Source: Brevundimonas vitisensis (GTDB taxonomy: Bacteria > Pseudomonadota > Alphaproteobacteria > Caulobacterales > Caulobacteraceae). Taken from it: DNA of 64,000 bases. The notes beneath the pieces were generated by a model that worked only from the letters and a program-made list of their open reading frames with translations, was not told where the DNA came from and searched no databases. Each line of letters starts with the position of its first letter. Position 1 is the stretch's first letter. This document shows positions 41,342-49,440 of the stretch, piece by piece. Location: NCBI RefSeq assembly GCF_016656965.1, contig NZ_CP067977.1, positions 2,256,501-2,320,500 on the forward strand, read 5' to 3'. Both the position numbers and the translations under genes were made by a program.

Positions 41342-41980
41342 GTGACCCAAGCCAAGATCTGTGGCCTGACCACGCCCGAAACCTTGGACGCGGCGCTGGC
41401 CCACGGCGCGGCCTTCGTCGGGGCGGTGGTCTTCCCTAGGAGCCCGCGCCACATCCAGCCCCTGCACGGCGCGACCCTGTTCGAACGGGCGCGGGGTCGG
41501 GCAGGGATCGTGGCGGTCACCGTTGACGCTGACGATGCTCTGCTGACCGAGATCGCCCTGATCCTGAAGCCGGATTTTATCCAGCTGCATGGGAATGAAA
41601 CGCCCGAGCGCGGGCAGAAGGTTCGGGCCCTGACGGGTGCCGGGATCATCCGGGCGCTGCCGGTATCGACCGCCGCCGATCTTGAGGCCGCCGCCGACTG
41701 GCAGGATGTTGCCGACCACCTGATGTTCGACGCCCGTCCGCCCCAGGGATCGGCTTTGCCGGGCGGGGTGGGGCACGCCTTCGACTGGACGCTGCTGGCC
41801 GGGCGGTCCTGGCCGAGGCCCTGGTTCCTGGCCGGTGGTCTGAACCCGGACAATGTAGCGCAGGCGATTTCGCTCACGGGCGCGCCCCTGGTGGACGTGT
41901 CCTCTGGCGTCGAAAGCGCGCCCGGTGTTAAGGACGACGGCCGGATCGCGGCCTTCATGGCGGCGGTCAACCGGTCCTGA
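41342..41980 (+). CDS. trpF: Phosphoribosylanthranilate isomerase
   Basis: The GTG at 41342 gives 212 residues. Catalytic Cys is in '[15 protein letters not shown]', Asp and other barrel landmarks in '[17 protein letters not shown]', '[14 protein letters not shown]', '[17 protein letters not shown]' and '[11 protein letters not shown]'. It is the single-domain TIM-barrel enzyme of tryptophan synthesis and leads trpF-trpB-trpA, the usual alphaproteobacterial order, with trpB 32 bp downstream. No attenuator leader peptide is visible upstream. Confidence 0.94.
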   Translation: MTQAKICGLTTPETLDAALAHGAAFVGAVVFPRSPRHIQPLHGATLFERARGRAGIVAVTVDADDALLTEIALILKPDFIQLHGNETPERGQKVRALTGAGIIRALPVSTAADLEAAADWQDVADHLMFDARPPQGSALPGGVGHAFDWTLLAGRSWPRPWFLAGGLNPDNVAQAISLTGAPLVDVSSGVESAPGVKDDGRIAAFMAAVNRS

Positions 41981-42011
41981 TCTCGCTTCTCCCCGCGCGA
42001 AAGTCCTGCCT

Positions 42012-43226
42012 GTGAACGCCATCCTGCCGAACCAGTACACCATGCCCGATGCGGAGGGCCGGTTCGGTCCATACGGCGGGCGGTTCGTGGCCGAGACCCT
42101 CATGCCGCTCGTTCTGGAGCTGAACCAGGCCTATGAGGCCTGCAAGGCGGACCCGACGTTTCAGGCGGAGCTGGACGACTATCTGACCCACTATGTCGGC
42201 CGGCCCAGCCCGCTGTATCTGGCCGAGCGGCTGACGGCGCATTACGGGGCAGCCAACATCTGGTTCAAGCGCGACGAGCTGAACCATACCGGCGCGCACA
42301 AGATCAACAACTGCATGGGCCAGATCCTGGTCGCCATGCGGATGGGCAAGAAGCGCATCATCGCCGAGACCGGGGCCGGTCAGCATGGTGTGGCGACGGC
42401 GACCGTCTGCGCCCGGTTCGGCCTGCAATGCGTCGTTTATATGGGCGCGGCCGATGTTCAGCGTCAGTCGCCGAACGTCTTCCGCATGAAGCTGCTGGGC
42501 GCCGAAGTCGTGCCGGTCACCAGCGGCCGCGGCACGCTGAAGGACGCGATGAACGAGGCGATGCGCGACTGGGTCACCAATGTCGCCGACACCTATTATC
42601 TGATCGGCACGGCGGCGGGGCCGCACCCCTATCCAGCCATGGTGCGCGATTTCCAGAGCGTGATCGGCCGCGAGACCCGCGTCCAGATGCTGGCCCGGCG
42701 CGAAAAGCTGCCCGACGCCTGCGTCGCGGCGATCGGCGGGGGATCCAACGCCATCGGCCTGTTCCATCCCTTCATCGATGATGCCGGTGTGCGTCTGATC
42801 GGGGTCGAGGCGGCCGGGCGGGGCCTGGACGGTCCGGACCATGCGGCGTCGCTGCAAGGCGGACGGCCCGGCGTGCTGCACGGCAACCGCACCTATCTGC
42901 TGCAGGACGAGGACGGCCAGATCCTGGAGGGGCACTCCATTTCCGCCGGCCTCGACTATCCAGGTATCGGTCCGGAACATGCCTGGCTGAAGGACATCGG
43001 CCGTGCCGAATACCGCGCGGCGACGGATGCCGAGGCGCTGGAGGCATTTCAGCTGTGCTCGCGTCAGGAAGGCATCATTCCGGCGCTGGAGCCCAGCCAT
43101 GCCCTGGCTCGGATCGGCGAGATCGCGGCCGAGGTCGGCACTGGCGGCGACGTCGTGCTGAACATGTGCGGACGGGGAGACAAGGACATCTTCGCCGTCG
43201 CCGAACACCTGGGGGTGAAGCTGTGA
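42012..43226 (+). CDS. trpB: Tryptophan synthase beta chain
   Basis: The GTG at 42012 gives 404 residues. The PLP lysine is in '[16 protein letters not shown]', catalytic Glu in '[18 protein letters not shown]', the phosphate loop in '[15 protein letters not shown]' and '[18 protein letters not shown]' near the C-terminus. All active-site segments are intact. It combines indole with serine. Stop overlaps the trpA start by 4 bp (GTGA), which usually matches beta and alpha subunit production. Confidence 0.97.
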   Translation: MNAILPNQYTMPDAEGRFGPYGGRFVAETLMPLVLELNQAYEACKADPTFQAELDDYLTHYVGRPSPLYLAERLTAHYGAANIWFKRDELNHTGAHKINNCMGQILVAMRMGKKRIIAETGAGQHGVATATVCARFGLQCVVYMGAADVQRQSPNVFRMKLLGAEVVPVTSGRGTLKDAMNEAMRDWVTNVADTYYLIGTAAGPHPYPAMVRDFQSVIGRETRVQMLARREKLPDACVAAIGGGSNAIGLFHPFIDDAGVRLIGVEAAGRGLDGPDHAASLQGGRPGVLHGNRTYLLQDEDGQILEGHSISAGLDYPGIGPEHAWLKDIGRAEYRAATDAEALEAFQLCSRQEGIIPALEPSHALARIGEIAAEVGTGGDVVLNMCGRGDKDIFAVAEHLGVKL

Positions 43227-44047
43227 CCACCGCCCGGCTCGATACCTGTTTCGCCCAGACCAACGGCCGGGACGGCAAGGCCGTCTTCGTCGGCTATGTC
43301 ATGGCCGGAGACCCGGACCTGGAAACGACCTTTCAGATCCTGAAGGACTTCCCGGGCGGCATCATTGAATTGGGTCTGCCCTTCTCCGATCCGATGGCCG
43401 AGGGCCCCAGCATCCAGCGTGCGGCCCAGCGGGCCCTGGCGGCCGGAACCACGACGCGCGACGTCCTGGCTCTGGTGCGGCGCCTGCGCGAGGTGAACAC
43501 CGAAACGCCGGTGGTGCTGATGGGCTATCTCAATCCGATCGAGAGCTATGGCTATGCAGCCTTTGCGGCCGATGCGGCAGAGGCGGGCGTCGACGGCCTG
43601 ATCGTGGTCGATTGTCCGCCTGAGGAATCGGCTCCGCTGGTCGAGGCGCTGGAAGCCAATCATCTGTCCCTGATCCGCCTGGCCACGCCGACATCCGACG
43701 ACGCCCGGCTGAAGGTCATCGCCGAGCGGACGTCAGGCTTCATCTATTACGTCTCCGTCGCAGGGGTGACCGGGGTCAAGGAAGCGCAGACCGCCGATGT
43801 CGCGCCCGCCGTGACCCGCGTCCGCGCCGCCTCTGGCCTGCCGGTCGCGGTCGGCTTCGGCATCCGCACGCCCGAGCGTGCGGCCGAGATCGCCCGCGTG
43901 GCCGATGCGGTGGTGATCGGTTCCGCCTTCGTGGACGAAGTGGCTGCCGCCCTCGAGGCGAACGAAGCGGTGGCCCCGCGCGTTCTGGGTCGGATGCAGC
44001 CTCTCGCTGATGCGGTGGCGTTGGCGCGACAGAGCGAAAACGTCTAA
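43223..44047 (+). CDS. trpA: Tryptophan synthase alpha chain
   Basis: The GTG at 43223 gives 274 residues. The catalytic Glu of the family lies in '[18 protein letters not shown]'. The second acid, Asp60 in Salmonella (P-L-A-D-G-P), is Glu here (P-M-A-E-G-P). The phosphate site '[13 protein letters not shown]' and '[13 protein letters not shown]' are normal. It releases indole for TrpB. accD follows 9 bp later, so tryptophan and fatty-acid genes form one transcript. Confidence 0.95.
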   Translation: MTTARLDTCFAQTNGRDGKAVFVGYVMAGDPDLETTFQILKDFPGGIIELGLPFSDPMAEGPSIQRAAQRALAAGTTTRDVLALVRRLREVNTETPVVLMGYLNPIESYGYAAFAADAAEAGVDGLIVVDCPPEESAPLVEALEANHLSLIRLATPTSDDARLKVIAERTSGFIYYVSVAGVTGVKEAQTADVAPAVTRVRAASGLPVAVGFGIRTPERAAEIARVADAVVIGSAFVDEVAAALEANEAVAPRVLGRMQPLADAVALARQSENV

Positions 44048-44056
44048 AGGCCCGCC

Positions 44057-44950
44057 ATGGTCGACAAGAACAAACCCCAGATCGAGAAGCGCGGCGGTTG
44101 GCTCAGCCGCTTTGCGCCCGGCGTCCGCAAGATCGTCAGCCGCCGCGACACACCCGACAACCTGTGGGTCAAGGACCCCGACACCGGCGAGATGCTGTAC
44201 CGGTCGGACCTGGAAAACAGCCTGTGGGTGACGCCGACCGGGCGTCACATGCGGATCGATGCGCCCACCCGGCTGCGCTACACCTTCGACGGCGGGACCT
44301 TCGAGTCCATCGACACCCCGGACGTGCCCGAAGATCCGCTGAAATTCTCGGACGGCAAACCCTACAAGGACCGTCTGGCTGCGGCGCGCAAGGCGGCGGG
44401 CCGCAAGGACACCATGGCCATCGGCTTCGGGTCGATCGACGGGACCCAGGCGGTCGCCATCGTCCAGGACTTCAGCTTCATGGGCGGATCGCTGGGCATG
44501 GCGGCGGGCGAGGCCTTCATTGCCGCGGCGCGCGAGGCGGTCAGGCGCGGCGTACCTCTGGTCTGTTTCACTGCGGCGGGTGGGGCCCGGATGCAGGAAG
44601 GGGCCCTGTCCCTGATGCAGATGGCGCGTACGACCCTGGCCATTCAGGAGCTGAAGGCGGCCCAGCTGCCGTTCGTGGTCGTTTTGACCGACCCGACCAC
44701 GGGCGGGGTGACGGCCAGCTATGCCATGCTGGGCGATGTGCATCTGGCCGAGCCGGGTGCGCTGATCGGCTTTGCCGGTCCGCGCGTGATCGAGAGCACC
44801 ATCCGCGAGAAACTGCCCCCCGGCTTCCAGCGCGCCGAGTATCTGCAGGAAAAGGGCATGGTCGATCGCGTCGTGACGCGTGCTGACCTGCCGCGGGTTC
44901 TGGGACTTCTCCTGTCCATGCTGATGGGTGGAACCCGGGCCGCGGCATAA
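44057..44950 (+). CDS. accD: Acetyl-CoA carboxylase carboxyltransferase subunit beta
   Basis: A 297-residue protein. The carboxyltransferase core has 'AVAIVQDFSFMGGSLGMAAGEAF', 'PLVCFTAAGGARMQEGALSLMQM' and 'DPTTGGVTASYAMLGDVHLAEPGALIGFAGPRVIE'. The N-terminal zinc-ribbon region is recognisable ('DNLWVK...GEMLY...NSLWV...GRHMRI') but all four cysteines are replaced (D-P-D-T and T-P-T-G in place of C-x-x-C). It makes malonyl-CoA for fatty acids with AccA. Lies between trpA and folC, the canonical place. Confidence 0.95.
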   Translation: MVDKNKPQIEKRGGWLSRFAPGVRKIVSRRDTPDNLWVKDPDTGEMLYRSDLENSLWVTPTGRHMRIDAPTRLRYTFDGGTFESIDTPDVPEDPLKFSDGKPYKDRLAAARKAAGRKDTMAIGFGSIDGTQAVAIVQDFSFMGGSLGMAAGEAFIAAAREAVRRGVPLVCFTAAGGARMQEGALSLMQMARTTLAIQELKAAQLPFVVVLTDPTTGGVTASYAMLGDVHLAEPGALIGFAGPRVIESTIREKLPPGFQRAEYLQEKGMVDRVVTRADLPRVLGLLLSMLMGGTRAAA

Positions 44951-44957
44951 AAGGCCG

Positions 44958-46232
44958 ATGGACCCGATCTCCCAGCGGCTGCGGGCCCGACATCCTCAGC
45001 GGATCGATCTGTCGCTTGGCCGGATGAGGGCTCTGTGCGCGGCTCTGGGCGACCCGCAGGACCGCCTGCCGCCTGTGATCCATGTCGCAGGGACGAACGG
45101 CAAGGGATCAACGGTCGCCTTCCTGCGGGCCATGGCCGAGGCGTCGGGCCTGCGGGTCCATGCCTATACCTCGCCGCATCTGGTGCGGTTCAACGAGCGG
45201 ATCCGACTGGCGGGCACCCTGATCCAGGATGATGCCCTGACCGCTATACTGGATCGGATCGAGGCGGTGTCCGGAGAGGCGACCGTCTTCGAAAGCACGA
45301 CGGCCGCTGCCTTCGTGGCGATGTCGGAGACGCCCGCCGACCTAGCCATTGTCGAGGTGGGACTGGGGGGTGTGCTGGACGCCACCAATGTGATTGCCCG
45401 GCCTCTGCTGAGCGTCATCACCCCCGTCGACCTCGATCATGCCGAGTTTCTGGGCACCGATCTGGCGACCATTGCCGGTGAGAAGGCCGGCATACTGAAA
45501 CCCGGTGCTCGGGGCTTGATCGCACGCCAGTCCGAGCCGGCTATGGCGGCGATCGAGGCGGCGGCGGCGCGGGTCCTGGCTCCCCTGACCGTCATGGGAA
45601 CGGACTTCGATGCCTGGGCGGAGCGGGGCGGTCTGGCCTTTCAGGATCAGGAGCGGTTCCTCGACCTGCCGGCACCCGTTCTGCCCGGCCCACATCAGGT
45701 GGCCAACGCCGGTCTGGCGATCGCCGTCGCCCTGGAACTGGACCTGCCCGAGGCCGCCATCGCGAAAGGGCTGACGCGGGCGGTCTGGCCGGCCCGGATG
45801 CAGCGCGTGAAGGACGGCCCCTATGGCCGGGCGGCGCGCGCGGCGGATGCGGAGCTTTGGCTGGACGGGGGGCACAATCCGCATGCGGCCCAGGCCCTGG
45901 CCCGCACCCTGGAGGAACGACAGACGCGCGCCCCGCGTCCCCTGGCGCTGATCGTCGGGATGCTGGCCAACAAGGACGCGGGCGGTTTCTTCGAGGCATT
46001 GAAGACGACGCAGGCCCAGGTCTTCACGGTCGGGTTCGACGGCGCAGCGGCCGAGCCGGCAGCCCTGGCCGCCGTTGCGCGCGGACATGGTCTCGGGGCC
46101 GTCGCCGTGGGCTCGGTCCAGGAGGCTCTCGATCGGGCACTGGCACTAGGCGCAGGCCGCGTCGTGATCTGCGGCTCGCTATATCTGGCGGGCGAGGTGC
46201 TGGGCGCAGATGCCGTGACCCGGCCGGTCTAG
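44958..46232 (+). CDS. folC: Bifunctional folylpolyglutamate/dihydrofolate synthase
   Basis: The ATG at 44958 gives 424 residues. The Mur-ligase P-loop is 'HVAGTNGKGSTVAFLRAM', with 'YTSPHLVRFNERIRLAGTLI', 'ESTTAAAFVAMSETPADLAIVEVGLGGVLDATNVI', 'TPVDLDHAEFLGTDLATIAGEKAGILKPG' and the C-terminal 'WLDGGHNPHAAQALARTL'. It adds glutamate to dihydropteroate/folate. It starts 7 bp after accD and its stop overlaps the convergent murI stop by 4 bp. Confidence 0.96.
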   Translation: MDPISQRLRARHPQRIDLSLGRMRALCAALGDPQDRLPPVIHVAGTNGKGSTVAFLRAMAEASGLRVHAYTSPHLVRFNERIRLAGTLIQDDALTAILDRIEAVSGEATVFESTTAAAFVAMSETPADLAIVEVGLGGVLDATNVIARPLLSVITPVDLDHAEFLGTDLATIAGEKAGILKPGARGLIARQSEPAMAAIEAAAARVLAPLTVMGTDFDAWAERGGLAFQDQERFLDLPAPVLPGPHQVANAGLAIAVALELDLPEAAIAKGLTRAVWPARMQRVKDGPYGRAARAADAELWLDGGHNPHAAQALARTLEERQTRAPRPLALIVGMLANKDAGGFFEALKTTQAQVFTVGFDGAAAEPAALAAVARGHGLGAVAVGSVQEALDRALALGAGRVVICGSLYLAGEVLGADAVTRPV

Positions 46233-47080
46233 GCTGCCTCGAAGGAAAGGGGCGCACCCCAGAACTGGGCGACCAGTTCGGACTGGGGCCCAGGCTGGCC
46301 CGTGGTCAGGAAATCGCGGCGGCCGCTGTTGCCCAGGTCGAACTCGGGATGCCGTTCGAAATAGCGCGCGAGGGAGTCTGACACCGCCTCTGGCTGGTGG
46401 ATGACCGGCGTTCCGGGCGGCAGGGCCTGGGCAAAGAGGTCGGCGACAATCTCATAGTGGGTGCAACCCAGGATCGCCTTGTCCGGATGGCGGCCGATAC
46501 GGCGGCGCAGGGCATCGACATGATCGCCGACGACCACCTTCAGCTCATCGGCCGGAGCCCCCAGCTCGATCAGTCCGGCCAGGCCCGGGCAAGGCTCGGA
46601 GAAGACCGCCAGGTCCTCGCGCCGCTTGTCGATCTCGATCTCATAGACCCGGCTGATGGCGGTGGCGGCGGTGCAGAAGACGCCGATGACATCGATCGCC
46701 TCAACCTTGTCGCCCGCCCGCTCGGCCTCATAGGTCCAGGGCAGGCCGGTAGCCGCCTCGATGGTCGGGACGATGATCCCCAGCACATTGACCGCGCGTC
46801 CGCGGCGCTGCCGCTCTGCCGGAATCCAGGTCTGCTGCAAACGGCGCAGCGCAATCGCCGAGGCGGTGTTGCAGGCCAGAACCACCACCGAAGCCCCGGC
46901 ATCGAACAGCCGCCCGCAGCCCGCGCGCGTCAGATCGACAATGGCCTCGCCCCCCAGGCCGCCATAGGGCGCATGGGCCTGGTCAGCCAAATAGACAAAG
47001 TCGCGGTCGGCAAACCGCCGCGTCAATTCGCGGTGAACCGTCAGGCCACCCACGCCGGAGTCGAATACGCCTATCGCCAT
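46229..47080 (-). CDS. murI: Glutamate racemase
   Basis: A 283-residue protein starting with 'AIGVFDSGVGGLTV'. The two catalytic cysteines are in 'VVLACNTASAIAL' and 'AILGCTHYEIVADLF'; acid/base helpers in 'VYLADQAHAPYGG'. It makes D-glutamate for peptidoglycan. It is monocistronic and convergent to folC (4-bp overlap); 123 bp separate it from the divergent M3 peptidase start. Confidence 0.94.
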   Translation of the reverse strand: MAIGVFDSGVGGLTVHRELTRRFADRDFVYLADQAHAPYGGLGGEAIVDLTRAGCGRLFDAGASVVVLACNTASAIALRRLQQTWIPAERQRRGRAVNVLGIIVPTIEAATGLPWTYEAERAGDKVEAIDVIGVFCTAATAISRVYEIEIDKRREDLAVFSEPCPGLAGLIELGAPADELKVVVGDHVDALRRRIGRHPDKAILGCTHYEIVADLFAQALPPGTPVIHQPEAVSDSLARYFERHPEFDLGNSGRRDFLTTGQPGPQSELVAQFWGAPLSFEAA

Positions 47081-47203
47081 GCGGGGGCTTTAGCGGCTGC
47101 GACCGTTCGCCGTCCATCGCCAAGATCGTGATCCGATTAATGTGACAGACCCCCTCGCCCCGGCGTAAGGTTCGGCAACGCATAAGTTTACGGAGTTTCC
47201 AGT

Positions 47204-49378
47204 ATGCACAGACGCCAGTTTTTCGCGGCAGGGGGCAGCCTGATGGTGCTATCGGCCTGTTCCGCTACCGGCATGGACATGGTTGGGGGCACTCCTGTCT
47301 CCACCCTGGCGGCCGATGCCGCCGTCGCCCGCGCGGTCCTGCCGGTGCAGTCGCCCCAGGCGGAACTGTTGCAGGTGTGGACCGGCCCCTATGAAGGCGT
47401 TCCGCCGTGGGACCGCGTCACGGCCGAGAAGCTGAAGGCGGCGATGCTGGAAGGCATCGAACTGCGCCGCGCTGAATACGCTGCCATTGCTGACAACCCC
47501 GAGCCGCCGACCTTCGCCAACACCCTGGTTGCCATGCAGATGGCGGGTGAGCCGATCGGCCGCGCCTTTGCCCTGTTCGGTGTGATGACCGGCAACATCG
47601 GCACGCCTGAGTATCAGGCCGTGGCGCGCGAACTGTCGCCGATCCTGTCGGCCGCCGGCGATGAGATCACCTTCAACGAAAAGCTGTTCGCCCGGGTCAA
47701 GGCCGTCGCGGATGGTGCCGCAGCCGCTGGCCTGACGGCCGAGCAGACCCGCCTGGCCGAGCGCAGCCGCGACGGCTTTGTGCGCAGCGGTGCCGCCCTG
47801 AACCCCACCCAGAAGGCCGAACTGGGCCGCATCAACACCGCCCTGGCCAATGCCTTCACCGCCTTTGGCCAGAAGGTCGTCGCCGACGAGAACGCCTGGA
47901 CCCACATCACCGATGAAGCGGGTGTGGCCGGGCTGTCGCCGTCGGACAAGGCCGCCGCCGCCGCCGCGGCGCGCAGCCGGAATCTGGAAGGCTGGGCCAT
48001 TGTGAACACCCGCTCCAGCGTCGATCCCTTCCTGACCCTGGGGTCGGACCGGGCGCAGCGCGAGATCGTGTGGAAGAAGTTCGTCAATCGCGGCGACAAC
48101 GGCGATGCCAACGACACCAATGCGACCATCGCCGAGATCGTGAAGCTGCGGGACCAGCGCGCCAAGCTGCTGGGCTATGCCAACCATGCCGAACTGCGCA
48201 TGCAGGACACCATGGCCAAGACGCCGGAAGCGGCGTTCGAGCTGATGAACCGTGTCTGGGCACCGGCCAAGGCCCGTGTCGCCGAGGAAGTGGCGGATAT
48301 GCGCGCCATCGCCGGTCATGACATCGAGCCGTGGGACTACCTCTTCTATGCCGAGAAGGTGAAGAAGCAGAAGTACGACCTGGATCAGAACGAGCTGAAG
48401 CCGTACTTCGAACTGGGCAACGTCAAGCGCGGCGCCTTCTACATGGCCGAGCGCCTGTATGGCTTCACTTTCACGCCGCTGGCGGCCGGGACCGTGCCGG
48501 TCTTCCATCCCGACGTCGAGGTGTTCGAGGTCAAGGACAAGGCGACCGGCCGCCACGTCGGCCTGTTCTATTCCGACGACTTCTCGCGCACCGGCAAGCG
48601 GTCGGGGGCCTGGGCGACGACCTATCGCAGCTATTCGACCTATGACGGCGTCAAGAACGTGCTGTCGTCGAACAACAACAACTTCACCAAGGCTGAGCCG
48701 GGCCAGCCCCTGCTGATCTCGCTGGACGATGCCGAGACCCTGTTCCACGAGTTCGGCCACGCCCTGCATTCGCTGTCGGCGGCCTATACCTATCCGGCCC
48801 TGGGCGGCACGCCGCGCGACTATGTGGAATATCCCTCTCAGGTGCACGAGCACTGGGTGCTGAGCCGTCCGATCCTGGACGGCTTCATGAAGCATGTCGA
48901 AACCGGCCAGCCCATGCCCCAGTCCCTGGTCGACAAGATCGAGGCGGCCGCCACCTTCAACCAGGGCTATGCGACGGTCAGCTATCTGTCCTCGGCCCTG
49001 GTCGACATGGATCTGCACACCCAGGCTACGCCGCCGACCGACATCGACGCCTTCGAGCGCGAAAGCCTGGCCCGCTATGGCATGCCCAAGGAGATCGTGA
49101 TGCGGCACCGCCTGCCGCAGTTCAATCACCTGTTCACGTCGGACGCCTATTCGGCCGGCTATTACAGCTATCTGTGGTCCGAGGTGATGGACGCCGATAC
49201 CTGGGCCTATTTCGAAGAGTCGGGTGATGTCTTCAACCCGGACATCGCCGCGCGCTACAAGGCCATCATCCTGGCCGAGGGCAATACGACGGACCGGGCC
49301 GAGGCCTATCGCCGCTTCCGCGGTCGCAATCCCGATGTCGCCGCCCTGCTGCGCGTCCGGGGCTTCCCGGTCAGCTAA
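47204..49378 (+). CDS. M3 family metallopeptidase (Dcp-like), lipoprotein or Tat exported
   Basis: A 724-residue protein. GGAG lies 8 nt before ATG 47204. The N-terminus 'HRRQFFAAGGSLMVLSAC' has both twin arginines and a lipobox L-S-A-C (Cys19), so it is likely a lipoprotein. The thermolysin-like zinc motif H515-E-F-G-H519 ('LFHEFGHALHSL') and 'YVEYPSQVHEHWV' are those of peptidyl-dipeptidase Dcp/oligopeptidase A. It would cleave dipeptides from periplasmic peptides. Paired by function with the M16 enzyme elsewhere in this window. Confidence 0.94.
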   Translation: MHRRQFFAAGGSLMVLSACSATGMDMVGGTPVSTLAADAAVARAVLPVQSPQAELLQVWTGPYEGVPPWDRVTAEKLKAAMLEGIELRRAEYAAIADNPEPPTFANTLVAMQMAGEPIGRAFALFGVMTGNIGTPEYQAVARELSPILSAAGDEITFNEKLFARVKAVADGAAAAGLTAEQTRLAERSRDGFVRSGAALNPTQKAELGRINTALANAFTAFGQKVVADENAWTHITDEAGVAGLSPSDKAAAAAAARSRNLEGWAIVNTRSSVDPFLTLGSDRAQREIVWKKFVNRGDNGDANDTNATIAEIVKLRDQRAKLLGYANHAELRMQDTMAKTPEAAFELMNRVWAPAKARVAEEVADMRAIAGHDIEPWDYLFYAEKVKKQKYDLDQNELKPYFELGNVKRGAFYMAERLYGFTFTPLAAGTVPVFHPDVEVFEVKDKATGRHVGLFYSDDFSRTGKRSGAWATTYRSYSTYDGVKNVLSSNNNNFTKAEPGQPLLISLDDAETLFHEFGHALHSLSAAYTYPALGGTPRDYVEYPSQVHEHWVLSRPILDGFMKHVETGQPMPQSLVDKIEAAATFNQGYATVSYLSSALVDMDLHTQATPPTDIDAFERESLARYGMPKEIVMRHRLPQFNHLFTSDAYSAGYYSYLWSEVMDADTWAYFEESGDVFNPDIAARYKAIILAEGNTTDRAEAYRRFRGRNPDVAALLRVRGFPVS

Positions 49379-49401
49379 GTCCTGGCGACAGTGACGAGGG
49401 A

Positions 49402-49437
49402 CGAGGCCCGCAGGACGATCGTCCTGCGGGCCTCGTT
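49402..49437. terminator. Perfect 36-bp palindrome, bidirectional terminator
   Basis: 18-bp arms (49402-49419 with 49420-49437) pair without a mismatch, with a central GATC that would form the loop. It sits between the stops of the M3 peptidase and the convergent ppc gene. The + side is followed by TTCGTTTAG, a weak T-tract. Confidence 0.8.
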
Positions 49438-49440
49438 CGT

